Assembly (NCBI GenBank): GCA_020832545.1
Contig: JAFIEK010000015.1
Location: 1 to 64,000, forward strand
DNA: 64,000 bases
Source: Pararhodobacter sp.
Lineage (GTDB): Bacteria > Pseudomonadota > Alphaproteobacteria > Rhodobacterales > Rhodobacteraceae
Direction of reading: 5' to 3'
Shown: in pieces, positions 34,146 to 42,363 of the stretch
Layout of the letters: each line of letters begins with the position of its first letter
Numbering within the stretch: position 1 is the first letter of the stretch
The notes under the pieces: model-generated
Database searches by the model: none
What the model saw: only the letters and a program-made list of their open reading frames with translations
What the model was told of the DNA's origin: nothing
Translations under genes and position numbers: made by a program

Positions 34146-34826
34146 TCAGGGGCGCAATGCCTCGGTCCACATGGGAAAATGCGCGTTGCCCCCCTCAAAG
34201 GGCGGAAAGCTGTGGAAATCAGCGCGCAGCTCATGGCGCACGGGTGATTGCAAAGCGGCAGTCAGCGCCTCGGCGCTGTCAAACATCACCCGGTTGCGCT
34301 GCATGTGGTCGGCACGCGCATGGGGCAGATGGCTGACCCAGTCCACCCGCGTCAGGATCTCGATGCCGCGGATACCGGGCAAGCGCCGGAAAAGCGGCGG
34401 GTGGCCGGTTATGTAATGGTCCAGCCAGGCGTTCAGGTCGCTGGCCGGGCCGGGGTAATGCACAACGTAGGAGCAGGGCAGCGCGCCCGGTGCGGTGCGC
34501 AATACCGCATCATCGACGGGATATTCGCGCCGCCAGAAAGCCTGCGCGGTTGCACGCGCCCCCGCCAAAGACGGCAGCGCCAGCCCTTGCAACGCTCCAC
34601 CCTGCCCCGCTGCCGCTTCCAGATCCTCCAGCCGGTTGAAGTGCAACTGCAACCCCAGAGGCGGCGCGGCCCCGTCATCAGTATAGAGATCGCTGGCTGT
34701 CGCCGGCGTGAAAATCAACGCCTCTTCCAATGCAGGCACAGAGGCCAGCACCTTGCGCAGCGCCGCCATCTCATCCGGCGGCACCGCGCCTGCACCGTCA
34801 TAAAACAGAACCAATGCAAAGCTCAT
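34146..34826 (-). CDS. EthD-like hypothetical protein with two ferredoxin-like halves
   Basis: The protein of 226 residues has two similar-looking halves, each with an early beta strand and an acidic helix: FALVLFYDGAGAVPPDEMAAL and SYVVHYPGPASDLNAWLDHY followed by ITGHPPLFRRLPGI. The second half closely fits the EthD/dimeric alpha-beta barrel pattern (Y-x-ITGHxPL). Such proteins often help oxygenases or act as small-molecule isomerases or decarboxylases. It lies directly after the TRAP large permease gene and before the GntR gene. No function can be stated. Confidence 0.55.
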   Translation of the reverse strand: MSFALVLFYDGAGAVPPDEMAALRKVLASVPALEEALIFTPATASDLYTDDGAAPPLGLQLHFNRLEDLEAAAGQGGALQGLALPSLAGARATAQAFWRREYPVDDAVLRTAPGALPCSYVVHYPGPASDLNAWLDHYITGHPPLFRRLPGIRGIEILTRVDWVSHLPHARADHMQRNRVMFDSAEALTAALQSPVRHELRADFHSFPPFEGGNAHFPMWTEALRP

Positions 34827-34827
34827 C

Positions 34828-36144
34828 TCAACGCCCCATCAGACCGGGCAGATAGAGTGCCAGTTGTGGAATCATCGCCACCAGGAAGATCAGGAACAGC
34901 GTCAGCAGCACATAGGGCGCGGCGGCGTAGGACATGGTGCGCAGGCTGGTGCCCTTTGGAGCAACCCCCAGCACGATGTACAGCAAAAGGCCAAATGGCG
35001 GCGTGGTAAAGCCCACCTCATAGGCCAGCAGCAGCATCAGGCCAAACCACACCGGATCAAAACCATAGAGATAGGCGATCGGCATGAAGAGCGGCAGTGT
35101 GATCAGCATCATCGAGACCTGATCCATGAACATCCCCAGGACCAGAATGATCAGGATCATCATCACCAGAATGCCATAGGGTCCAAGATCAAAGCTGGTG
35201 ACGGCACTGATGAACCCGCTGGAGGCACCGGAAAACGCGAAAATCTGGCTGAAGGTGGTCGATGCGGTGATGATCAGGAAAGTCATCGCCGTGACCTTCA
35301 TCGCATCATCCAGCGATTTCCAGATCACCGCCCAGCGGAATTTGCGGTAGATCACCAGCAGGATCAGCACGCCCACGCAGCCCAGCCCCGCGCTCTCAGT
35401 TGGCGTAGCGATGCCCATGATGATGGTGCCGACGACGCAGAAGATCAAAAAGCCCATCGGCAGGATATTTCCGGCCACGGCCTTGAACTTGGCCCAGCCG
35501 CTGGCCTGGGGCACGGCGTATTGCGGCGCGGCATCCGGGTCGAGCCAGGTCTGAATATAGATCAGCGCGCCAAACAGCGTCACCAGCACCAGCCCCGGCA
35601 GCACCCCTGCGATCAGAAGCGCGCCGACATCGATCTGCGCCAGACTGCCCAGCAGAACCCCCAGCGTTGAGGGCGGAATGATCACGGCCAGACTGCCCGC
35701 GCCCAGAATGGGGCCAAAGGCCATATGCGGCTTGTATTTGCGCTTGAGCATCTCGGGCGCCATCAGGCTGCCCATCATCCCGGCATTGGCCAGACTGGAG
35801 CCTGAAAGCGCCGCAAAGATCGAGCCAGAGCCAAGGGTGACATAAGACAACCGCCCACGCAGATTGCCGATTGCCAGATCAAGCGCGTGGATCACCCTCT
35901 CGCCCAGCCCCGAGCGAAAGAACAGGCTGCCCATGACCAGAAACATGGGCAACGGGGCCAGCGCATAGGTGGTGATCGCATCAGAGAAGTTCGCCACCAT
36001 CTGCGTGACGCCGCGCGCCCCGCCGAAGAACAGGAACAGCCCGGCGATATTGGTGGCGAAGAAGGCAAATGCCACCGGCAAGCCCAGGCCCATCAGGAAC
36101 AGGATGGACGAGATCAGGAATGCGAAGGGATAGAGCCAATCCAT
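34828..36144 (-). CDS. dctM: TRAP transporter large permease (DctM type)
   Basis: The protein of 438 residues has about twelve membrane helices and DctM signatures, including LGLPVAFAFFATNIAGLFLF, GSGSIFAALSGSSLANAGMM and PPSTLGVLLGSLAQIDVGAL. It is the ion-coupled transport subunit of a tripartite ATP-independent periplasmic transporter. It starts two bases after the dctQ stop. TRAP systems mostly carry organic acids, which fits the CoA ligases nearby. The symbol is a family name. Confidence 0.9.
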   Translation of the reverse strand: MDWLYPFAFLISSILFLMGLGLPVAFAFFATNIAGLFLFFGGARGVTQMVANFSDAITTYALAPLPMFLVMGSLFFRSGLGERVIHALDLAIGNLRGRLSYVTLGSGSIFAALSGSSLANAGMMGSLMAPEMLKRKYKPHMAFGPILGAGSLAVIIPPSTLGVLLGSLAQIDVGALLIAGVLPGLVLVTLFGALIYIQTWLDPDAAPQYAVPQASGWAKFKAVAGNILPMGFLIFCVVGTIIMGIATPTESAGLGCVGVLILLVIYRKFRWAVIWKSLDDAMKVTAMTFLIITASTTFSQIFAFSGASSGFISAVTSFDLGPYGILVMMILIILVLGMFMDQVSMMLITLPLFMPIAYLYGFDPVWFGLMLLLAYEVGFTTPPFGLLLYIVLGVAPKGTSLRTMSYAAAPYVLLTLFLIFLVAMIPQLALYLPGLMGR

Positions 36145-36146
36145 GA

Positions 36147-36659
36147 TCAGTGCCCCGCCGTCTCTATTGGATCGCTGTCATAGAAATCATCATAGCCCAG
36201 CAGGTATCGCAGCCATTCCAGCGCAGAGAGGAAGAAGGCCAGCACCATGGGCAAAAAGACCACCCATTTGGGAATGTCGAAAGTGCGCATCTCATAAGTG
36301 CCGCGCTCAACCGCCAGCATCAACGAGGTCAGGGCCACCCAGCCCAGATACAGGCACAGCACGATACATCCGGCATAAACCACCCTGGCCAGTACCATCC
36401 GGGCAACAGGTGGCAGAACGATACGCAAAAAGATCACGAACACATGCCCCTTGGTGCGCACCAGCCAGGGCATGGCGAAGAAGGTGATGTAGAGCAGGAA
36501 GAACTCCGAGGTATTCACCGCCCAGGCCAAGGGCCTGAGCCCGGCATTGCGCACCGCCACATCGCTCACAACCAGAACGACAAGAAGCCCGACAAGCACG
36601 CGCGCGATCCCTGCAAGCAGCCAGCACAACCGGCCTGACAGGTTGAAAACAAGGGTCAT
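36147..36659 (-). CDS. dctQ: TRAP transporter small permease (DctQ type)
   Basis: The protein of 170 residues has four membrane helices with the DctQ pattern (LLAGIARVLVGLLVVLVVSD; VNTSEFFLLYITFFAMPWLV; the region KGHVFVIFLRIVLPPVARMV). It scaffolds the large permease. I chose the ATG at 36659 because GGAAGG lies upstream; an ATG at 36692 adds eleven polar residues. It lies 112 bases after the binding-protein gene, with a hairpin in between. Confidence 0.85.
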   Translation of the reverse strand: MTLVFNLSGRLCWLLAGIARVLVGLLVVLVVSDVAVRNAGLRPLAWAVNTSEFFLLYITFFAMPWLVRTKGHVFVIFLRIVLPPVARMVLARVVYAGCIVLCLYLGWVALTSLMLAVERGTYEMRTFDIPKWVVFLPMVLAFFLSALEWLRYLLGYDDFYDSDPIETAGH

Positions 36660-36736
36660 GGAACCTTCCCGATGTAATTCAGGCCGCTTCACCCCTCAGA
36701 CGGGGTATTGCGGCTGTCGATGTCAAGCAAAGGCAG

Positions 36737-36764
36737 GACGGGCCGCCATTTCCGGCAGCCCGTC
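36737..36764 (-). terminator. Intra-operon hairpin after the TRAP binding-protein gene
   Basis: On the minus strand GACGGGC and GCCCGTC pair over seven bases, with an inner GCC/GGC extension across one mismatch and a six-base loop. There is no T-run. It probably protects the binding-protein mRNA or lowers read-through into the permease genes. Confidence 0.5.
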
Positions 36765-36771
36765 GTTCAGA

Positions 36772-37746
36772 TCACTCGAACAATTCGCGCAGGCGTTCGA
36801 TGCTTGAGGGATCGCGCGCCTCCATCCGCTCCCATGAGGCGTCAGCCGCCATCTGCAGGAAGCGGTCGCGCCCTTCGCCGGTCATTTCGACCACCATCTG
36901 CCCGCCGTCGATCATCTCTTGCGCCAGCCGGTCGTTCAGCTCGGCCGTTTCCTCGTAGCTGATGCGCTCAAACTCTTCCGAGACTTCGAGGATGATCGCC
37001 TGCGCCTCAGGCGAGAGGGCGTTGAAGGCATCGAGGTTCATCGAGATCAGCACATCCATACGGAAGAAGCCGGGGTCAACACGGTAGCGGGTGAAGCGGT
37101 CCCAGCCGAACGAGGCATAGCCCAGCACCGGATAGGCATTGGCGTTGATCACGCCGCGCTCAAGCGAGGTATAGACCTCGGGCGCGGGCTGGATCACCAT
37201 GGTCGCGCCCAGATTCTCAAACAGCGTCCGATAGAGCGGCGAGGCGCGGACAAGAATGTCTGAGAAGTCGAGCATGCCATCTTCCATCAGGCGGGGCTCG
37301 TTCACGGTCCAGATATGAAACCCGGCTGAGGCATTCATATGCGCCAGCAGCATTGCATTGCCCTTGCGCTGGTAGATTTCATTGATGAAATCCCAGGCAC
37401 CGCTTTCGCGCGCGTCCATCGGCGACAGGGTCGAGGCCGACAGCACCTCGCCCTCGGGCACCAGCTCCAGATACAGACCTGCGGGCGTGTGGATCATGTC
37501 GATCAGCCCGGATTGCTGTGTGGTGCCCAGTTGCGGGTTCGGCACAACCTCAGGGCCGCCACGCACGTTGATGCGCACAACACCTTCGCCGCGCTCGTTC
37601 ACGGCTTCGACGAAGCGCAGGAATTCCTGCGTGAAATCACTGGGCGTGGGCGCAAAATGCACCGCGTTGATCACATCCTCGGCAGCGGCAGCCGCACCGA
37701 AGGCAGACATTGCAGCGGCGAAGGCCGCGACTTTCAGGTTACGCAT
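36772..37746 (-). CDS. dctP: TRAP transporter substrate-binding protein (DctP type)
   Basis: The protein of 324 residues has a signal peptide (MRNLKVAAFAAAMSAFGAAA, cleavage near AAE) and the DctP fold. The conserved carboxylate-binding Arg is present as Arg167 in DILVRASPLYRTLFENLG, so the ligand is likely to carry a carboxylate. It is the first gene of the TRAP part of the cluster; a GTATAC operator lies about 150 bases upstream. The exact ligand is unknown. Confidence 0.88.
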   Translation of the reverse strand: MRNLKVAAFAAAMSAFGAAAAAEDVINAVHFAPTPSDFTQEFLRFVEAVNERGEGVVRINVRGGPEVVPNPQLGTTQQSGLIDMIHTPAGLYLELVPEGEVLSASTLSPMDARESGAWDFINEIYQRKGNAMLLAHMNASAGFHIWTVNEPRLMEDGMLDFSDILVRASPLYRTLFENLGATMVIQPAPEVYTSLERGVINANAYPVLGYASFGWDRFTRYRVDPGFFRMDVLISMNLDAFNALSPEAQAIILEVSEEFERISYEETAELNDRLAQEMIDGGQMVVEMTGEGRDRFLQMAADASWERMEARDPSSIERLRELFE

Positions 37747-37892
37747 TTACCTCTCCTTGTTGGTAATTGGCCGGGATGCCGCATGGTACGCGGCAGCACC
37801 GGAATTGCTTGGGTCACCGGGCGATTAAGGGTCGCACGGCAGCGGCGCCCGTTTCAGGAACGCGGGGATTTCATGACCCCTCTTTGCTGAAC

Positions 37893-37904
37893 ACGGTATA
37901 CAGT
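37893..37904. promoter_or_regulatory. Likely GntR operator upstream of the TRAP genes
   Basis: ACGGTATACAGT matches the palindrome before the GntR gene (ACTGTATACAGT) at 11 of 12 positions. It lies in the 163-base spacer between the acyl-CoA ligase stop and the TRAP binding-protein start, next to AT-rich TATAAT-like sequence, so it can control a promoter for the TRAP and downstream genes. Confidence 0.65.
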
Positions 37905-37909
37905 ATAAT

Positions 37910-39541
37910 TTACGAAGCGTCAACGAAACCGTTGGTGGTAGAAGGCATGTCACCGCGCCTGCGGCGACTTTTTTTGCGGGTGCGCAGATCGTGGCAACGC
38001 GGGTGGGAAACGGGGTCTTCAGCCAGTGTGCCCAGCTCGGCCTTGCGGATCTTCTGGGTCGAGGTTGTGGGCAGGGAATCGGCAAAGGCCACGAAGGCAG
38101 GCAGCTTGTAATAGGCGAGACTACGGGCCGCATGGTCGAAGATCTCCTGCGCCAGCGCGGCCTCGTTGCTGGCGTCTTTCGGCACCACAACCGCCAGAAC
38201 TTCCTCGTCGCGGATCGGATCAGGCACGGCAACGACCGCCACCTGCGACACGCCCGGATGCGCGGCAATCGCGCCTTCCACCTCAAGTGCCGAAATGTTC
38301 TCGCCAGACCGACGGATGATGTTCTTCAGCCGATCGACAAAGAACAGGCTGCCGTCGGCGTCCTGGCGCATGATATCGCCGGTATGCAGCCAACCGCCGC
38401 GCCATATCTCGGCAGTGGCCTGTGCATCGTTCAGATAGCCGGAAAAGAGCCCGCGCCGAGGGTCGGCGCCCGCGGCCCGCACCACCAGTTCGCCCGGCGT
38501 CCCCGCAGGCGACGTGTTGCCCGCCTCATCGACAATCCGCGCCTCCATCGCCGGGCCGGGGCGCGAGGGTTTGCCCAGACAGCGCTGTCCAACATGGCGC
38601 GGCGCATCAACCGCCGCCAGCAGGCAGGCACCCCCTGACTCTGTCATCGCCCAGCCCTCCAGCAGCGGCAGGCCGAAACGGGCCTCGAAGGCTGCGTGGT
38701 GGTCAGGGTGTACGCCCCCGCCAAGGCCAAAGCGCAGGCCATGCGCGCGCTCATCGGGGCCTTCGGGCAGCGCCAGCAGGATCGCGGGCATGACACCAAG
38801 ATAATGGCAGCAGGTCGCGCCGGTCTCACGCACATTCGTCCACCAACTGCGCGGGTGAAAGCGATCCACGATCACCTGCGCCCCGCCCGAGGCCAGCATA
38901 CCCATGAAACTGTTGCCCATTGCATTGACATGGAAGCTGGGCAGCGGGGTGATCAGCCGCTCTTGCCCCGGCCTGAGCGCGATCTGCCCGCCCTGCGCCA
39001 GATACCAGTCGGCCCAGCCCATGAAATACGCGTCCGACAGCAGGCACCCCTTTGGTTTGCCCGTGGTGCCCGAGGTGTAGATCAGTGCGCATTCACCTGT
39101 GCCCGGTTCGACGCGGGCAACTGTGGGCGGCGGTGTTCCGTCAGCGATGACGGGCACACCCAGCCCGTCGATCTGCGCCAGCCGTTCCGGCAGCGCGACC
39201 GCCAGCACCGCGCCGCTATGCGACAAGAGATAGGCGGCCTCATCGCGTGAGTAATCGGGGTTGACCGGCACCACGCTCACGCCCAGCCCGTTCAGCGCCA
39301 GCCAGTGCAGAAAATGCGCAGGCCGGTTCTCAAGCAGCAGCGCCACCCGGTGGCCGGACCCGTAGCCCGCAGCGCGGTAAGCGTCGCGCAGGGTTCTGAC
39401 TGTCTTGACTGCCTCGGCATAGGTCCAGACGTTCTGCGGCAGCCCCCACATCGCGGCCACCGATTGCGGCAGGATGAACAAAGGCTGCGCCGACCAGCGC
39501 TGTGCCTGCACCTCCAGAAGCGCGGCGGGCGACGCGCTCAT
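37910..39541 (-). CDS. AMP-forming acyl-CoA ligase (first of two in the cluster)
   Basis: The protein of 543 residues has the adenylate-forming signatures: P-loop ALIYTSGTTGKPKGCLLS, the YxxTE-like motif WAMTESGGACL, the hinge region LHTGDIMRQDADGSLFFVDR with RLKNIIRRSGENIS, and a late Lys in TSTQKIRKAELGTL. It activates a carboxylic acid as acyl-AMP and then acyl-CoA. Its start overlaps the stop of the racemase-like gene by four bases. It is clearly related to the ligase at 43970-45583 (same NRPxxxLHWLALN segment). The substrate is not known, but probably the acid brought in by TRAP or a later intermediate. Confidence 0.85.
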   Translation of the reverse strand: MSASPAALLEVQAQRWSAQPLFILPQSVAAMWGLPQNVWTYAEAVKTVRTLRDAYRAAGYGSGHRVALLLENRPAHFLHWLALNGLGVSVVPVNPDYSRDEAAYLLSHSGAVLAVALPERLAQIDGLGVPVIADGTPPPTVARVEPGTGECALIYTSGTTGKPKGCLLSDAYFMGWADWYLAQGGQIALRPGQERLITPLPSFHVNAMGNSFMGMLASGGAQVIVDRFHPRSWWTNVRETGATCCHYLGVMPAILLALPEGPDERAHGLRFGLGGGVHPDHHAAFEARFGLPLLEGWAMTESGGACLLAAVDAPRHVGQRCLGKPSRPGPAMEARIVDEAGNTSPAGTPGELVVRAAGADPRRGLFSGYLNDAQATAEIWRGGWLHTGDIMRQDADGSLFFVDRLKNIIRRSGENISALEVEGAIAAHPGVSQVAVVAVPDPIRDEEVLAVVVPKDASNEAALAQEIFDHAARSLAYYKLPAFVAFADSLPTTSTQKIRKAELGTLAEDPVSHPRCHDLRTRKKSRRRRGDMPSTTNGFVDAS

Positions 39542-40323
39542 GCCCCGCGCCCCTTCGCCACCAGCGCACGAAAGTCATCAACCGCCTGTTGCGGTGCGCG
39601 CGCGCAAAACGGCCCGCGCGCAGGTTCCAGCCCGTTCAGCCGGGCAAGCCGCACCTGCATTTCTGCCTGCATCAGTGCCACCGCCGCGCAGTTCACCACC
39701 GGCGCATGACCCACTTTCAACCCGTGTTCGCCCCCCACCAGCAGCCCCGGCAACACACCCGCAGGCACGATCACATCGGCCCCGTTTTCCACCATCGGCT
39801 CGGCCACCGAACGGAAGGCGGCGATCATCCGGTCCTTCGCGGCCCCGTCGCCCGCGAATGCCGCCGAGAAATCGGACGGGTCGGCATTCAGCCCTGCCAC
39901 ATGCGATATCCGCCCCGACAGCCCGTAAAGATCGCCCTGTTCCAGATGCATCCGGCAGAACACGTCATCCAGCGTCACCAACCCGATCCGCCGCCCCATC
40001 TGCGCCGCCAGATGCAGCGTGGCCTCGCCGGTGCCGATCACCGGAATGCCCACGGCTGATTTCAGCTCGTAAAGGCCCGGGTCCTGAAAATGGCCCATCA
40101 CCACCGCATCATAGCCCGCCTCAGCCGCCGCGATGCCGTTGTCGATGGCGATGATCGCGCAGCGAAACTCGGACAGACGGGAAAAGGAACGGTCAGGAGG
40201 GCTGATACCATGCACCTCGACCACCGTGCCGGGGGTGGCGATGGTGTTCAGATACTCGGTCAGCCGCGCGATATAAGCAGCACTTGACGTCGCATCGATG
40301 AAACTTTGCCAGAAGATCTTCAT
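39538..40323 (-). CDS. Aspartate/glutamate/hydantoin racemase-fold protein lacking both catalytic cysteines
   Basis: The protein of 261 residues fits the Asp/Glu/hydantoin racemase superfamily: KIFWQSFIDATSSAAYIARL start, DAVVMGHFQDPGLYELKSAV, and VIGTGEATLHLAAQMGRRIG. At the first catalytic position the expected Cys of MGCF is His78 (MGHF). At the second (normally GCAGM-like) the sequence is IVPAGVLPG, with no Cys. A two-base racemase mechanism is therefore unlikely; some relatives act as decarboxylases or isomerases. It overlaps the ligase and cyclase genes on both sides by four bases. Function unknown. Confidence 0.7.
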   Translation of the reverse strand: MKIFWQSFIDATSSAAYIARLTEYLNTIATPGTVVEVHGISPPDRSFSRLSEFRCAIIAIDNGIAAAEAGYDAVVMGHFQDPGLYELKSAVGIPVIGTGEATLHLAAQMGRRIGLVTLDDVFCRMHLEQGDLYGLSGRISHVAGLNADPSDFSAAFAGDGAAKDRMIAAFRSVAEPMVENGADVIVPAGVLPGLLVGGEHGLKVGHAPVVNCAAVALMQAEMQVRLARLNGLEPARGPFCARAPQQAVDDFRALVAKGRGA

Positions 40324-41105
40324 GCCGTATCCCCCGCCACCAGCGCCAGCACCCGCAAGGGGCTGCCCGAGCCTTCATGCACCTTCAGCGGTGCCGCCAT
40401 GATCAGCGCGCCCTTGGGGGGCAGCAGGTGCAGATTGGTCAGGCATTGAAGCCCGTAGCGCCCTGCCCCGTGCAGGAAATGGTGCGCGGGATAGGGCGGG
40501 TCCAGATGGCCGCCTTGCCCGGCATCGGTGCCAATGGTTTCCGTGCCAAAGCCCAGAATGCCGCGCTCATTCACCAGCCATTGTATCGCCCCGGCATCCG
40601 GCCCCGGCGTATGCGCGCCCCCCTCGCGCAGGTTGGCGAAGGCCGCGCCCTTGCGCTGCGACCAGTCGGTGCGCATCAAAACCCAGCTACCGGCGGGGAT
40701 GGTGCCATGCGTGGCTTCCCAGTTCTCCAGCGCGGCACGGGTCAGCAAGAAATCATCATCCGAGGCACTTTCCGCCACACAATCAATGACACAGGCAGGC
40801 GCGATCATATGTTCGGGCGGCATGGTATCGACGGTGCCGCGCGCAATGTCGCGCCCGGTGAACCAATGCGCGGGCGCGTCGAAATGGGTGCCGGTATGCT
40901 CGCCAAAGCTGAGGTTGTTCCAGTACCACGCGGGCCCCGCCGCATCGTAGCGCGAGATCCGCTCGATCCGCACGGGGGCCGAGGGGCCAAATTCAGGCGG
41001 CAGGACGATGGTGGGGAAATCCTCTGTCAATGTGTGGGTCAGATCCACCACCTTGACCGCGCCTGCGGCCAGCGCGCCGCTCATCGCCTCCAATATGCCG
41101 GTCAT
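40320..41105 (-). CDS. Cyclase-family hydrolase (kynurenine formamidase-like)
   Basis: The protein of 261 residues belongs to the metal-dependent cyclase/formamidase family. The hallmark HTGTHFDAPAHW supplies His, Asp and His metal ligands. The family hydrolyses amides, lactones or cyclic compounds such as N-formylkynurenine and isatin. I chose the ATG at 41105 (MTGILEAMSGALAAGAVKVV), ten bases after the DUF35-SDR stop, over an ATG at 41147 inside that gene. It is co-translated with the racemase-like gene. A ring-opening or thioester-free hydrolysis step in the pathway is plausible. Confidence 0.78.
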   Translation of the reverse strand: MTGILEAMSGALAAGAVKVVDLTHTLTEDFPTIVLPPEFGPSAPVRIERISRYDAAGPAWYWNNLSFGEHTGTHFDAPAHWFTGRDIARGTVDTMPPEHMIAPACVIDCVAESASDDDFLLTRAALENWEATHGTIPAGSWVLMRTDWSQRKGAAFANLREGGAHTPGPDAGAIQWLVNERGILGFGTETIGTDAGQGGHLDPPYPAHHFLHGAGRYGLQCLTNLHLLPPKGALIMAAPLKVHEGSGSPLRVLALVAGDTA

Positions 41106-41115
41106 CGCCCTGCCC

Positions 41116-42363
41116 TCACAATTTGCCCTGAGAAAGATCGTGTTCAACTGCCTTGGGGTTTTCTGCCAGCCGGGCCATCAGATCGCGCGCGACATCGCCC
41201 ACCACCACCTCTTCAAGGCCCCGCATCAGGCCGCCCACCACGGCATCGGCCAGCGCCTTGCCGGTCACCTTGGGCTGCGGCGCAAGCTGGAACCAATCAT
41301 CTTCGGTTGGTCCGGTCAGCACCGTCATCAGCCGCACGCCACCAACGGCCAATTGCGCGCGCAGGCTGTGCGACAGCGACAGCGCGGCGGCATGGGCGGC
41401 GGCGTAGCCCGCCATTTCCGGCGGCGTGGCGCGGGCAAAGACCGACAGCACATTGACCCAGGCCACCGCCCCCGGCGCGCCATCGCCGCCATCAGCCCCA
41501 CGCCCGGCCAGCGCCGGGCCTAAAGCGCGCGCCAGCCGCATCAGCCCGAACGCCACCACCTCCATCGCCATGCGGGCGTGGGTGGCAGAGGCCGGGGCCA
41601 TCAGCCCGCCGGGGCGGGGATTGTCTGCGGTGTTGATCAGGATCTCGACCTTGCCACCGATATCGCGCACCAGATCCTCGACCGAGCGGTCAGACGCCAG
41701 ATCGAGCGCCACAAAGGTCAGCCCCGGCACCGCTTCGAAATCGGCGCGGTTCTCCAGCGGCTTCCACCCTTCAGGCAGGCCCATGAAAATCCCCGCCGCC
41801 CCCGCATCCGCCAGCTTGCGCGCCAACGGAAGTGCCGCGACATGGCGGGCGTCGGTGATCAGAACGCGGCGCCCGCGCGGGTCGGCAACCATCTCCTGCC
41901 ATTGCTTGTCAGTGCGCATATCCCCTCCGTTCTCCGGCCCCGCGTGCAGCACCGCCTGCCCGGCCCGATCCAGCATGAGTGTCAGTTTCAGCCGGTCGCC
42001 CGCCTGTGGCGCGGGGTGCAGATGCACCAGCGCAATGGGCCCGCAGTCCATCTGCGCCAGCCCCACACGCCAAGGGGCGCGCTCGCGGAAATAGGGGTCG
42101 GCGGGGACTTCGGCACTCGTGTCGGCCAGCAGCACCGCGCCCACTGGGGCATCAGCGGCGGTGATATCAGCGGACAGGCAATTCGGGCAGGCCTCGGGCA
42201 TCGGCCATGCGTAGGTGCCGCAGTCACCACAGCGCGGCAGGGCGAAACGCCCCTCGGCGGCGGCAACGGTCAGGAGGTGCGCTTTGCGGCTGCGTGCACC
42301 GGGCGGCAAGAGCGGCTGGCGGGTGCGGTGCAGCGGGTTCTTGCGGGGGCGTTCCACGGTCAT
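41116..42363 (-). CDS. DUF35 zinc-ribbon/OB-fold protein fused to a degenerate short-chain dehydrogenase
   Basis: The 415-residue protein has an N-terminal DUF35 module: rubredoxin-like zinc ribbon with Cys45, Cys48, Cys59 and Cys62 (CGDCG...CPNC) and an OB fold (about 70-145). An SDR-like domain follows (about 165-400). The SDR site is altered: the glycine motif reads VLITDARHVAAL rather than TGxxxGxG, and the YxxxK pair is YAAAH (Tyr320, His324), although Ser307 is kept 13 residues before the Tyr. DUF35 proteins act as partners of thiolase-fold enzymes and bind acyl-CoA. Its start overlaps the stop of such a thiolase-like gene by four bases. The fusion is unusual. Confidence 0.8.
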   Translation of the reverse strand: MTVERPRKNPLHRTRQPLLPPGARSRKAHLLTVAAAEGRFALPRCGDCGTYAWPMPEACPNCLSADITAADAPVGAVLLADTSAEVPADPYFRERAPWRVGLAQMDCGPIALVHLHPAPQAGDRLKLTLMLDRAGQAVLHAGPENGGDMRTDKQWQEMVADPRGRRVLITDARHVAALPLARKLADAGAAGIFMGLPEGWKPLENRADFEAVPGLTFVALDLASDRSVEDLVRDIGGKVEILINTADNPRPGGLMAPASATHARMAMEVVAFGLMRLARALGPALAGRGADGGDGAPGAVAWVNVLSVFARATPPEMAGYAAAHAAALSLSHSLRAQLAVGGVRLMTVLTGPTEDDWFQLAPQPKVTGKALADAVVGGLMRGLEEVVVGDVARDLMARLAENPKAVEHDLSQGKL

